Shown: one piece after another, positions 55,178 through 63,851 of the stretch | How the letters are laid out: each line of letters starts with the position of its first letter | Position numbering within the stretch: position 1 is the first letter of the stretch | The notes under the pieces: generated by a model | The model's input: the letters and a program-made list of their open reading frames with translations, nothing else | Told to the model about the DNA's origin: nothing | Databases searched by the model: none | Program-made: the position numbers and the translations under genes | Source: Pseudomonas sp. 7SR1 | Lineage (GTDB): Bacteria > Pseudomonadota > Gammaproteobacteria > Pseudomonadales > Pseudomonadaceae | Length of the DNA: 64,000 nucleotides | NCBI RefSeq assembly: GCF_900156465.1 | Contig: NZ_LT707064.1 | Location: forward strand, 1,586,001 to 1,650,000 | Reading direction: 5' to 3'

Positions 55178-58069
55178 ATGACCCTCAATTCCGATCTGGC
55201 GGGCCCTTGTGTGGAACCGCGGGTCATTCGCAAGCAGTACGCCACGGAGATGGCGGTAGAGCGTACACGGTTGCTGTACCAGGGCTCGCTGCTGCCAACC
55301 TTGTTCATGCTGGTCAACGGCCTGGTCTGCGCGGCGCTGTTGTGGGATCCGTCACGCTATGTCCTGGTCAGCGTCTGGCTGGTGTGGCTGTTGTCCCTGG
55401 TGGCGCTGAGGGTGATCCAGGTGGCTGCCTTCGATTCGGCGATCCCGGGCCGCCAGGCGCATCCCATCTGGCTGCGGATGTTTTTGCTGGGCTCGGCGAT
55501 GACCGGCCTGACGCTGGCCATTGCCGGCATCGCCCTGGCCCCGACCGACAACTTCCAGCAACAGGCCTGGGTGTTCGGCCTGATCGGCGCGGCCACCCTG
55601 TCGGCCAGTGTCGCCTATGCGGTGAGCCTTCCCGCCTACCTGTCTTTTACCTTGCCCTGCCTGCTGCCGGCGATCGGTTTCCTGTTCTGGGGCGACGACC
55701 AGCAGCAGCACGGATGGGGCTGGCTCGGCCTGGCTGTTCTGGTATCGCTGAGCGTGGTGGCCTGGCAGGTCAATCGACTGATGCAGAACGGCATGCTGCG
55801 ACGTTTCCAGAATCAGGCATTGATCGAACATCTGCAGCAGACACAGATTCGTAGCGCGCAGCTCAACGAGGCGTTGGCCAGGGAAGTCGAACAGCGTCGT
55901 CTCGCCGAAGAGCGGTTGCGCGCCGCCCAGGTTGGCCTCGAGGCGCGCGTGGCCCAGCGCAGCCTTGAACTGGAGGTGGCCAGCCAGGCCCTGAGCAAGA
56001 GCGAGGCGCGCCTGGCCTTGGCCCTCAAGGCGAGCGAGCTGGGGTTGTGGGACTGGAACCTGCAAACCGACGAAGTCCACCATACCCAGCTCAAGGAGTT
56101 GTTCGGGCTGGAGCGCGAATACGTCACGGCGATGCTCAGCCATCTCACGCCCCGCCTGCATCCACAAGATCTGCCAGCGCTCAAGCGAGCCCTGATCGAG
56201 CATCTGAAGGGCCGTAGCGAGGACTACCAGATCGAATATCGCATTCGCCACAGCGACGGGCACTGGGTGTGGATCGAAGACCGCGGGCGGGCCGTGGAAC
56301 GCAGCGCCAGCGGCCGGGTGTTGCGGATGGTCGGCACTCGACGAAACATCAGCGCCAGCAAAGAGCTGGAACAGCAGCGGCAATTGGCTGCTACGGTGTT
56401 CGAGGCCGCCAGCGAAGGCATCGTGATTTTCGATCCCAACTACGCACTGCTGGCCGCCAACCAGGCATTCACCCGGGTCACCGGGTTCAATATCGATGAC
56501 ATGCTGGGTTGCAACGTGGTGGATCTTCCGTGCAGTCGGGACGCCCGGCGGCACTATCCGGTCATTCGCCAGGCCCTCAAGGCGCACGGCACCTGGCAGG
56601 GCGAACTGGTCGAGGCTCGGGCCAACGGCGAGCTGTACCCGCAATGGCTGCAACTGAACGTCGTGCGCGATGTACGAGGAAATGTCAGTCATATTGTGGG
56701 CTTCTTCGCCGATCTTTCGGCGAGGCGCGAATCCGAGGAGCGGATGCGCTACCTCACCCACTATGATGAACTGACGGGGCTGGCGAACCGGTCGCTGTTC
56801 CGCGAGCGGTTGCATGAAGCCCACCAGCGTGTGCGACAGGGAGGGCGGCGCAGCCTTGCATTGCTGCATATCGACCTGGATCGCTTCAAGTTGCTCAACG
56901 ACAGCCTGGGGCATGACATTGCCGACCAGTTGCTACAGAAAATGGCCCGGCGCCTGATCAACGCGTTGCCCGAGGCCGACACCATCGCCCGACTGTCCGG
57001 CGATGAGTTCGGGGTGCTGTTCGATGCCTACGGCAATCTTTCCAGCCTGGCCCGGGTGGCGACCCGCCTGTCCGCCAAGTTGCGCCTGCCGCTGACCATC
57101 GAAGGCCATGAGCTGGTGGTCAGCGCCTCCATCGGCATCAGCCTGCTACCCGATAACGCGCGTGAAGTCGCCACCCTGGTCAGCCAGGCAAACATGGCCA
57201 TGCAACATGCCAAACACCTGGGAGGCAACAACTTCCAGTTTTTCACCGACAGCCTCCAAGCCAGTACGCTGGAGCGGCTGCAGCTGGAAAACCAACTGCG
57301 CAAGGCCCTGGAAGAACAGCAATTGAAGGTGTTCTACCAACCCAAGCTGTGCCTGGCGACCGGTCGTCTGAACGCCGCCGAAGCCTTGGTGCGCTGGGAT
57401 CATCCGACCATGGGCCGGGTACCGCCGGGGGAGTTCATCGGCCTGGCCGAAGAGACCGGGTTGATCGGGCCGATTGGCGAGTTCGTGTTGCGCCAGGCCT
57501 GCTGGCAGGCGTGCGAATGGCAGCGCCAGGGGCTTTCGCCTATCAGGGTCTCGGTCAATCTGTCGGTGCATCAGTTGCGCCAGGGCAAGTTGGTCAGCCT
57601 CGTGCGGCAAGTGCTGGAAGAAACCGGCCTGGCTCCTCATTGCCTGGAATTGGAACTGACCGAGAGCCAGTTGCTCGACAGCGTCGAACACATCATCGCC
57701 ACCTTCCAGCAACTGCGAGACCTGGGGGTCAAGCTGGCGATCGACGATTTCGGCACCGGCTATTCCTCGCTGAGCTACCTCAAGCGTATTCCGGTGGATT
57801 ACGTGAAGATCGACCAGGCGTTCATCCGTGGGCTGGAAGAGGGCGGCGAGGATGCTGCGATCACCCGGGCGATCATCGCCATGGCCCATGGCCTGTCGCT
57901 CAAGGTGGTGGCCGAGGGTGTCGAGCACCAGGGCCAGCTGGCGTTCCTGAAGGCTGAACAGTGCGATGAAGTGCAGGGCTACCTCATCAGTCGTCCGCTC
58001 GAGTCCCAAGGCCTGGCCGCGTTGTTGCGCGACAAGCCGGGCGATTCATGGCTCACCTCTGCTACATGA
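55178..58069 (+). CDS. Membrane PAS-GGDEF-EAL cyclic-di-GMP protein
   Basis: The 963-residue protein has six membrane segments in the first 215 residues (MASE-like), a coiled coil, two PAS domains with PAC motifs (LGLWDWNLQTDEVHHT and YALLAANQAFTRVTGF), then a GGDEF domain with ARLSGDEFGVLFD and an EAL domain with AAEALVRWDHP and DDFGTGYSSLSYLKR. The first residue of GGDEF is Ser (SGDEF), a variant often still compatible with activity. The EAL catalytic residues appear intact, so phosphodiesterase or dual function is likely. The ATG at 55178 is chosen over an upstream one at 55127. Confidence 0.9.
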   Translation: MTLNSDLAGPCVEPRVIRKQYATEMAVERTRLLYQGSLLPTLFMLVNGLVCAALLWDPSRYVLVSVWLVWLLSLVALRVIQVAAFDSAIPGRQAHPIWLRMFLLGSAMTGLTLAIAGIALAPTDNFQQQAWVFGLIGAATLSASVAYAVSLPAYLSFTLPCLLPAIGFLFWGDDQQQHGWGWLGLAVLVSLSVVAWQVNRLMQNGMLRRFQNQALIEHLQQTQIRSAQLNEALAREVEQRRLAEERLRAAQVGLEARVAQRSLELEVASQALSKSEARLALALKASELGLWDWNLQTDEVHHTQLKELFGLEREYVTAMLSHLTPRLHPQDLPALKRALIEHLKGRSEDYQIEYRIRHSDGHWVWIEDRGRAVERSASGRVLRMVGTRRNISASKELEQQRQLAATVFEAASEGIVIFDPNYALLAANQAFTRVTGFNIDDMLGCNVVDLPCSRDARRHYPVIRQALKAHGTWQGELVEARANGELYPQWLQLNVVRDVRGNVSHIVGFFADLSARRESEERMRYLTHYDELTGLANRSLFRERLHEAHQRVRQGGRRSLALLHIDLDRFKLLNDSLGHDIADQLLQKMARRLINALPEADTIARLSGDEFGVLFDAYGNLSSLARVATRLSAKLRLPLTIEGHELVVSASIGISLLPDNAREVATLVSQANMAMQHAKHLGGNNFQFFTDSLQASTLERLQLENQLRKALEEQQLKVFYQPKLCLATGRLNAAEALVRWDHPTMGRVPPGEFIGLAEETGLIGPIGEFVLRQACWQACEWQRQGLSPIRVSVNLSVHQLRQGKLVSLVRQVLEETGLAPHCLELELTESQLLDSVEHIIATFQQLRDLGVKLAIDDFGTGYSSLSYLKRIPVDYVKIDQAFIRGLEEGGEDAAITRAIIAMAHGLSLKVVAEGVEHQGQLAFLKAEQCDEVQGYLISRPLESQGLAALLRDKPGDSWLTSAT

Positions 58070-58131
58070 CGCGCATGCGGCATGGAATCGGGCGATCGAG
58101 TTACGTATCGGGCGGGCAAAAAGGCAATTCA

Positions 58132-58146
58132 TGTAGTATAACTACA
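58132..58146. promoter_or_regulatory. HexR-type operator
   Basis: TGTAGTATAACTACA is a 15-bp palindrome (arms TGTAGT/ACTACA) and fits the HexR consensus TGTARTWWWAYTACA at every position. It lies about 70 bases upstream of the RpiR/HexR-type gene, so autoregulation is likely. Confidence 0.75.
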
Positions 58147-58214
58147 AGCTTGGCTACATCACTGCTGCATCCGGCATCTGCCAATAACGCCGCCAATAAC
58201 AAGAGTCCAGTCCC

Positions 58215-59081
58215 TTGAACCTGTTGCAACACATCGCCCAGTCACGCCACCTGCTGCGCAAATCGGAACTGAAAGTCGCCGATCACGTACTGCTCGATCC
58301 TGCGGCCGTGATGCACAGCTCCATGGCTGACCTTGCCCACAGCGTCGGCATCAGCGAGCCGACCATCGTGCGGTTCTGCCGCGCCATCGGTTGCTCGGGT
58401 TTCCAGGACTTGAAGCTCAAGCTGGCGCAAAGCCTGGCGGCCGGCGCAAGCTTCGGTCAGTTTGCGATCCATGAGGACGACTCGGTTGCCGACTACAGCC
58501 TGAAGATCTTCGACACCACCTTGCATACGCTGATGGAGGTTCGCGAGAAGCTCGACCCGGTGGCCTTGCAAAAAGCCGTGACGGCCATGTCCCAGGCCCA
58601 GCGCGTCGAATTCTATGGCTTCGGCGCTTCGGGTGCCGTGGCGGCCGATGCCCAACACAAGTTTTTCCGCCTGCTGCTCACTGCGGCAGCCTATTCCGAC
58701 CCGCACATGCAGGCGATGTCGGCGGTCACGTTGAAACCCACCGATGTGGCGATCTGCATTTCTCAGTCGGGGCGCTCCAAGGACCTGCTGATCACCGCCA
58801 ACCTGGTGCGCGAAAGCGGCGCCTCGCTGATCACCCTGTGCCCGAGCCAGACGCCATTGGCCGAGCTCTCGACCGTGAACCTGGCCATCGACGTGCACGA
58901 AGACACTGAAATCTACACACCGCTGACCTCGCGTATCGCGCACCTGGTGGTCATCGATGTGCTGGCGATGGGGGTTGCCATGGCGCGCGGCCCGAGCCTG
59001 GTCAACCACCTCAAGAGCGTCAAGCGCAGCCTTCGCAGCCTGCGGCTGTCGCCCAAGTCGGTCAAGGCACTGGACGACTGA
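58215..59081 (+). CDS. RpiR-family regulator, HexR-type
   Basis: The 288-residue protein starts with TTG at 58215 (MNLLQHIAQSRHLLRKSELK). Its N-terminal helix-turn-helix, SMADLAHSVGISEPTIVRFC, is followed by a SIS domain (FYGFGASGAVAADAQHKFF and CISQSGRSKDLL) that binds phosphosugars such as 2-keto-3-deoxy-6-phosphogluconate. HexR controls Entner-Doudoroff and central-carbon genes. No zwf gene is adjacent, so this may be the paralogue that sits beside pyc in pseudomonads rather than the zwf-linked HexR. A matching operator lies upstream. Confidence 0.88.
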   Translation: MNLLQHIAQSRHLLRKSELKVADHVLLDPAAVMHSSMADLAHSVGISEPTIVRFCRAIGCSGFQDLKLKLAQSLAAGASFGQFAIHEDDSVADYSLKIFDTTLHTLMEVREKLDPVALQKAVTAMSQAQRVEFYGFGASGAVAADAQHKFFRLLLTAAAYSDPHMQAMSAVTLKPTDVAICISQSGRSKDLLITANLVRESGASLITLCPSQTPLAELSTVNLAIDVHEDTEIYTPLTSRIAHLVVIDVLAMGVAMARGPSLVNHLKSVKRSLRSLRLSPKSVKALDD

Positions 59082-59105
59082 GCCAATCATCAAGGCAAGC
59101 GCCGT

Positions 59106-59135
59106 TGTGGCGAGGGGACAAGTCTCCTCGCCACA
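59106..59135. repeat. REP-like hairpin downstream of the RpiR gene
   Basis: TGTGGCGAGGGGAC and AGTCTCCTCGCCACA form a 14-bp stem with one G-T wobble. The TGTGGCGAGG core belongs to a second class of common Pseudomonas repeat. Confidence 0.65.
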
Positions 59136-59254
59136 GGCTCAACCCTCCCCAAGATCCCATCGCTCGAATTCATCGTTCTGTAACCCACGCGCCGCCAAAA
59201 CGTCATCCCAAGCCTTCATCTTGAAACTCCCGTATACGTCTTGGGAGTCTCGAC

Positions 59255-59464
59255 ATGACCCAGTCCTACGAAGAACGCAGCGCCGTCAAAACCCGTCGCC
59301 AGCAGGAAGACCAACGCCGCATGGCGTTCCGTCGTGCGATCGAAGACCGCTTCGAACAGCGCCAGCTCCTGGCCGAAATCAGCGAATTTCCTGACGCGAC
59401 AGAATTCAACTACTGGCAGGCAACGCCGGTGGCTTCCCGTCGAAACGCTCAACCAGGCCAATGA
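59255..59464 (+). CDS. Small conserved basic protein (PA3496-like)
   Basis: The 69-residue protein starts MTQSYEERSAVKTRRQQEDQ, with GGGAG seven bases upstream. It has the RRMAFRRAIEDRFEQRQLL helical charged pattern and FNYWQATP, which resemble the small PA3496-type family (putative envelope integrity). It has no signal peptide. Its 3' end overlaps pycR convergently by 59 bases. Assignment is by similarity that I recall and is modest. Confidence 0.6.
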   Translation: MTQSYEERSAVKTRRQQEDQRRMAFRRAIEDRFEQRQLLAEISEFPDATEFNYWQATPVASRRNAQPGQ

Positions 59465-60368
59465 TCTGGGCGCGCTCACCGCGAACGAACGCCAGGAAGG
59501 CGTGGGCCACCGGTGACAAACGCTTCGCCCTGGCCTGCACCAGGCACCAGCTTCGGTAGAGCGGCAACTCTTCCACCGGCAGCTCGATGAGTGCGCCGGA
59601 CGACAATTCCCGGCTCACGGCGTGGCGCGTCAACAACGCCACGCCCAGCCCCGCCACTACGCATTCGCGTTGGGCTTCGGCCGAGGCCACTTCCAGCGTC
59701 TGGGTGAAATGCACCCGCTTTTCCTTGAAATATTCCTCGCAGGCCAGCCGCGTTCCCGACCCGGGTTCGCGCAGCAACAGTGTGTAGGGCTCCAGGTCCT
59801 GCAGGCGCAATGCCCCCATGTGACACAGTGGGTGATCCGGCGGCGCCACGGCCACAATCGGATTATTGAGAAACGGCAGGAACTCAAGCCCCATGTCCTG
59901 GGGCACCATGGACATGATCACCAGGTCATCGCGGTTGTCCGAAAGCCGCCGGATCACTTGTCCGCGATTGACCACAGTAAGGTTCAGGTTGACCTCCGGA
60001 TGCTGGCGCTTGAACGCGGCGAACAGGTGCGGCACGAAATATTTCGCGCTGGATTCCACCGCCAGTTTCAATTGCCCCTGCAGCGAGCCCTGCATGTCCG
60101 AAAGCTGCATATCGAGGTTCTCCAGGCGCCCGAAGATATCCCGGCTGGCGCGTTGGAGGGCTTCGGCGGCTTCGGTCATGTAGAGTTTTTTCCCGACATA
60201 CTCGAACAACGGCTGGCCAATCAGCTCTTCAAGGGATCGAATCTGTAGGCTAACGGCTGGTTGCGTGAGAGACATTTCCTCGGCAGCACGGCTGTAGGAC
60301 CTCAGGTCGCACACTTCATTGAAAATTTGCAGTTGACGCAAAGTCATACGCATCAATGACTTACGCAT
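59406..60368 (-). CDS. pycR: LysR-family regulator of pyruvate carboxylase
   Basis: The 320-residue LysR protein has its helix-turn-helix in SYSRAAEEMSLTQPAVSLQIRSLEEL and an effector domain with LKLAVESSAKYFVPHLFAAF. It is divergent from pycA, and PycR in P. aeruginosa occupies this position. The first codons MRKSLMRMTLRQLQIF include an alternative start MTLRQ eight codons in. The LysR-type dyad at 60406-60421 lies in the promoter region between it and pycA. Confidence 0.9.
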   Translation of the reverse strand: MRKSLMRMTLRQLQIFNEVCDLRSYSRAAEEMSLTQPAVSLQIRSLEELIGQPLFEYVGKKLYMTEAAEALQRASRDIFGRLENLDMQLSDMQGSLQGQLKLAVESSAKYFVPHLFAAFKRQHPEVNLNLTVVNRGQVIRRLSDNRDDLVIMSMVPQDMGLEFLPFLNNPIVAVAPPDHPLCHMGALRLQDLEPYTLLLREPGSGTRLACEEYFKEKRVHFTQTLEVASAEAQRECVVAGLGVALLTRHAVSRELSSGALIELPVEELPLYRSWCLVQARAKRLSPVAHAFLAFVRGERAQIIGLVERFDGKPPALPASS

Positions 60369-60405
60369 TTTTCACTCACCTTGGTCCGATCCCGACAACG
60401 CAACT

Positions 60406-60421
60406 ATAAGTCTTGGCTTAT
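60406..60421. promoter_or_regulatory. LysR-type dyad in the pycR-pycA spacer
   Basis: ATAAG (60406-60410) and CTTAT (60417-60421) form an interrupted palindrome with six bases between, fitting a T-N11-A type LysR site. It lies 38 bases upstream of the pycR start and 136 upstream of pycA. Confidence 0.55.
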
Positions 60422-60556
60422 GCGTGACCCAATAAATATTCATTTTTGTTAATCCCCGCCCGGTACTAGTGTGGAGCTGCGACCAATTGTTACATCTGGT
60501 CACGCGTCGGCCTGAACGTCCAGGCCGTGGTATCACCGGCTCAAGGGAACCTCCAA

Positions 60557-61972
60557 TTGATAACAAAGATCCTGATCGCCAACCGCGGTGAGATTGCCGT
60601 CCGAATCGTGCGCGCCTGCGCCGAGATGGGCATTCGCTCGGTCGCGGTCTACTCCGACGCGGACCGCCATGCCTTGCATGTCAAGCGCGCGGACGAGGCC
60701 CACAGCATCGGCGCCGATCCGCTGGCCGGTTATCTCAACCCGCGCAAGCTGGTGAACCTCGCCGTGGAGACCGGCTGCGATGCCTTGCATCCCGGTTATG
60801 GCTTCCTTTCGGAAAACGCCGAACTGGCGGATATCTGCGCCGAACGCGGTATCAAGTTCATTGGTCCGGCAGCTGAAGTCATTCGACGCATGGGCGACAA
60901 GACCGAAGCGCGTCGCAGCATGATCAAGGCCGGCGTGCCGGTTACCCCAGGCACCGAGGGCAACGTTTCGGGTATCGAGGAGGCGTTGGCCGAGGGCGAC
61001 CGGATCGGATACCCGGTGATGCTCAAGGCAACGTCCGGCGGCGGTGGCCGCGGTATTCGTCGTTGCAACAGCCGCGAAGAACTCGAACAGGCCTTCCCTC
61101 GCGTTATCTCCGAAGCCACCAAGGCGTTCGGTTCGGCGGAAGTGTTCCTGGAAAAATGCATCGTCAACCCCAAGCACATCGAAGCGCAGATCCTGGGGGA
61201 CAGTTTCGGCAACGTGGTGCATCTGTTCGAGCGGGACTGCTCGATCCAGCGTCGCAACCAGAAGCTGATCGAAATCGCTCCCAGCCCACAGCTGACGCCC
61301 GAGCAGCGTGCCTACATCGGCGATCTGTCGGTGCGTGCCGCCAAGGCCGTGGGCTATGAAAACGCTGGCACCGTGGAGTTCCTGCTCGCCGAGGGCGAGG
61401 TGTACTTCATGGAAATGAACACCCGGGTTCAGGTGGAGCACACCATCACCGAAGAAATCACCGGGATCGATATTGTCCGCGAGCAGATTCGCATCGCCTC
61501 CGGCCTACCGCTGTCGGTCAAGCAGGAAGACATCCAGCACCGTGGATTCGCCCTGCAGTTCCGGATCAACGCCGAGGACCCGAAGAACAATTTCCTGCCC
61601 AGCTTCGGCAAGATCACTCGTTATTACGCGCCTGGCGGTCCCGGCGTGCGTACCGACACGGCGATCTACACCGGCTACACCATTCCGCCGTTCTACGATT
61701 CGATGTGCCTGAAACTGGTGGTCTGGGCGTTGACCTGGGAAGAAGCCATGGACCGTGGCCTGCGGGCCCTGGACGACATGCGCCTGCAAGGGGTCAAGAC
61801 CACCGCGGCGTATTACCAGGAAATCCTGCGCAACCCCGAATTCCGTAGCGGTCAGTTCAATACCAGCTTCGTCGAAAGCCATCCTGAATTGACCAACTAC
61901 TCGATCAAGCGCAAACCCGAAGAGCTGGCCCTGGCCATCGCTGCCGCCATTGCCGCCCACGCAGGCCTGTAA
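60557..61972 (+). CDS. pycA: Pyruvate carboxylase subunit A (biotin carboxylase)
   Basis: This 471-residue ATP-grasp enzyme carboxylates biotin carried on PycB. The start is TTG at 60557 (ITKILIANRGEIAVRIVR follows), with AAGGGA at 60543-60548. ATP-grasp motifs include LKATSGGGGRGIRR (glycine-rich loop), EMNTRVQVEHTITEE (catalytic Glu and Arg) and VHLFERDCSIQRRNQKLIE. It works with PycB in anaplerotic oxaloacetate synthesis. Length is normal for this subunit. Confidence 0.95.
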   Translation: MITKILIANRGEIAVRIVRACAEMGIRSVAVYSDADRHALHVKRADEAHSIGADPLAGYLNPRKLVNLAVETGCDALHPGYGFLSENAELADICAERGIKFIGPAAEVIRRMGDKTEARRSMIKAGVPVTPGTEGNVSGIEEALAEGDRIGYPVMLKATSGGGGRGIRRCNSREELEQAFPRVISEATKAFGSAEVFLEKCIVNPKHIEAQILGDSFGNVVHLFERDCSIQRRNQKLIEIAPSPQLTPEQRAYIGDLSVRAAKAVGYENAGTVEFLLAEGEVYFMEMNTRVQVEHTITEEITGIDIVREQIRIASGLPLSVKQEDIQHRGFALQFRINAEDPKNNFLPSFGKITRYYAPGGPGVRTDTAIYTGYTIPPFYDSMCLKLVVWALTWEEAMDRGLRALDDMRLQGVKTTAAYYQEILRNPEFRSGQFNTSFVESHPELTNYSIKRKPEELALAIAAAIAAHAGL

Positions 61973-61984
61973 GGAATCATGACA

Positions 61985-63793
61985 ATGCCCAAGAAGATCC
62001 ACGTAACCGACACTATCCTGCGCGACGCTCACCAATCGCTGCTTGCCACCCGCATGCGCACCGAAGACATGCTGCCTATCTGCGACAAGCTCGACAAAGT
62101 CGGCTATTGGTCGCTGGAAGTCTGGGGCGGCGCGACCTTCGATGCCTGCGTGCGTTTCCTGAAGGAAGATCCGTGGGAGCGCCTGCGCCAACTGCGTGCC
62201 GCACTGCCCAACACTCGCCTGCAAATGCTGCTGCGCGGCCAGAACCTGCTGGGTTATCGCCATTACAGCGACGACGTGGTCAAGGCGTTCGTGGCCAAGG
62301 CCGCCGTCAACGGCATCGACGTATTCCGGATTTTCGACGCGATGAACGACGTGCGTAACCTGCGCGTCGCCATCGAGGCCGTGAAGGCCGCCGGCAAGCA
62401 TGCCCAGGGCACCATCGCCTACACCACCAGCCCGGTGCATACCATCGAGGCGTTCGTGGCCCAGGCCAAGCAGATGGAAGCCATGGGTTGCGATTCGGTG
62501 GCGATCAAGGACATGGCCGGTTTGCTGACCCCGTACGCCACAGGCGAGTTGGTCAAGGCGTTGAAGGCCGAGCAATCGCTGCCGGTATTCATCCACTCCC
62601 ACGACACCGCCGGCCTGGCCGCGATGTGCCAGCTCAAGGCCGTCGAGAACGGCGCCGATCACATCGACACCGCCATTTCCAGCTTCGCCTGGGGCACCAG
62701 CCATCCAGGTACGGAATCGATGGTCGCGGCTCTCAAGGGCAGCGAGTTCGACACCGGCCTGGACCTGGAACTGCTGCAGGAAATCGGTCTGTATTTCTAT
62801 GCCGTGCGCAAGAAATACCATCAGTTCGAAAGTGAATTCACGGCGGTGGACACCCGTGTCCAGGTCAACCAGGTGCCCGGCGGGATGATTTCCAACCTGG
62901 CCAACCAGTTGAAAGAGCAGGGCGCGCTGAACCGCATGAACGAAGTGCTGGCGGAAATCCCGCGAGTACGCGAAGACCTCGGCTTCCCGCCGCTGGTGAC
63001 TCCGACCTCGCAGATCGTCGGCACCCAGGCGTTCTTCAACGTACTGGCCGGTGAGCGCTACAAGACCATCACCAACGAAGTGAAGCTCTACCTGCAAGGC
63101 GGTTACGGCAAGGCGCCGGGCCAGGTGAACGAAAAACTGCGTCGCCAGGCCATTGGCAGCGAAGAGGTGATCGACGTGCGTCCGGCCGATCTGCTCAAGC
63201 CGGAAATGACCAAGTTGCGTGGCGAGATCGGCGCGTTGGCCAAGTCCGAAGAGGACGTGCTGACCTACGCCATGTTCCCGGACATCGGTCGCAAGTTCCT
63301 CGAAGAGCGCGAAGCCGGCACCCTGACGCCAGAGGTGTTGCTGCCGATCCCTGAGGCGGGCGGCGTGAGCGCGGCGGCGGGTGAGGGTGTGCCAACGGAA
63401 TTCGTCATTGACGTCCACGGCGAAACCTACCGCGTCGACATCACCGGCGTGGGCGTCAAGGCCGAAGGCAAGCGTCACTTCTACCTGTCCATCGACGGTA
63501 TGCCGGAAGAGGTCGTGTTCGAGCCCCTCAATGAATTCGTCGGCGGTGGCAGCAGCAAGCGCAAGCAAGCCACTGCGCCGGGCCACGTCAGCACCACCAT
63601 GCCGGGCAACATCGTCGACGTGCTGGTCAAGGAAGGCGACGTAGTGAAGGCCGGTCAGGCCGTGCTGATCACCGAAGCCATGAAGATGGAGACCGAAGTG
63701 CAGGCCGCCATCGCCGGCAAGGTCACGGCCATTCATGTGGCCAAGGGCGACCGGGTCAATCCGGGCGAGATCCTGATCGAGATCGAAGGCTGA
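61985..63793 (+). CDS. pycB: Pyruvate carboxylase subunit B (carboxyltransferase/biotin carrier)
   Basis: The 602-residue protein begins MPKKIHVTDTILRDAHQSLL; this ATG is eight bases from AGGAA and preferred over the ATG at 61979. The N-terminal HMGL-like carboxyltransferase domain has LRDAHQSL and metal ligands in DTAGLAAMCQLKAVENG and IFIHSHDT. A short linker leads to the biotinyl domain with the biotin attachment EAMKMETEV near the C-terminus. It is co-transcribed with pycA, 12 bp apart. Similar proteins are annotated oadA (oxaloacetate decarboxylase alpha), but the pairing with PycA indicates carboxylase. Confidence 0.95.
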   Translation: MPKKIHVTDTILRDAHQSLLATRMRTEDMLPICDKLDKVGYWSLEVWGGATFDACVRFLKEDPWERLRQLRAALPNTRLQMLLRGQNLLGYRHYSDDVVKAFVAKAAVNGIDVFRIFDAMNDVRNLRVAIEAVKAAGKHAQGTIAYTTSPVHTIEAFVAQAKQMEAMGCDSVAIKDMAGLLTPYATGELVKALKAEQSLPVFIHSHDTAGLAAMCQLKAVENGADHIDTAISSFAWGTSHPGTESMVAALKGSEFDTGLDLELLQEIGLYFYAVRKKYHQFESEFTAVDTRVQVNQVPGGMISNLANQLKEQGALNRMNEVLAEIPRVREDLGFPPLVTPTSQIVGTQAFFNVLAGERYKTITNEVKLYLQGGYGKAPGQVNEKLRRQAIGSEEVIDVRPADLLKPEMTKLRGEIGALAKSEEDVLTYAMFPDIGRKFLEEREAGTLTPEVLLPIPEAGGVSAAAGEGVPTEFVIDVHGETYRVDITGVGVKAEGKRHFYLSIDGMPEEVVFEPLNEFVGGGSSKRKQATAPGHVSTTMPGNIVDVLVKEGDVVKAGQAVLITEAMKMETEVQAAIAGKVTAIHVAKGDRVNPGEILIEIEG

Positions 63794-63824
63794 GCGAACA
63801 GCCTCGATACAACCGTTTAACCTC

Positions 63825-63851
63825 GGGGGGGCATGTGCTCCCCTTTTTTTT
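63825..63851 (+). terminator. Rho-independent terminator of the pyc operon
   Basis: GGGGGGCA, loop TG, TGCTCCCC, then at least eight T residues. It follows pycB and is the strongest terminator in the window. Confidence 0.85.

Noticed and set aside
61505..63736. A 743-residue open frame on the minus strand
   Set aside because: It is antisense to pycA and pycB. Its composition follows the codon bias of those genes, and it has no family pattern.
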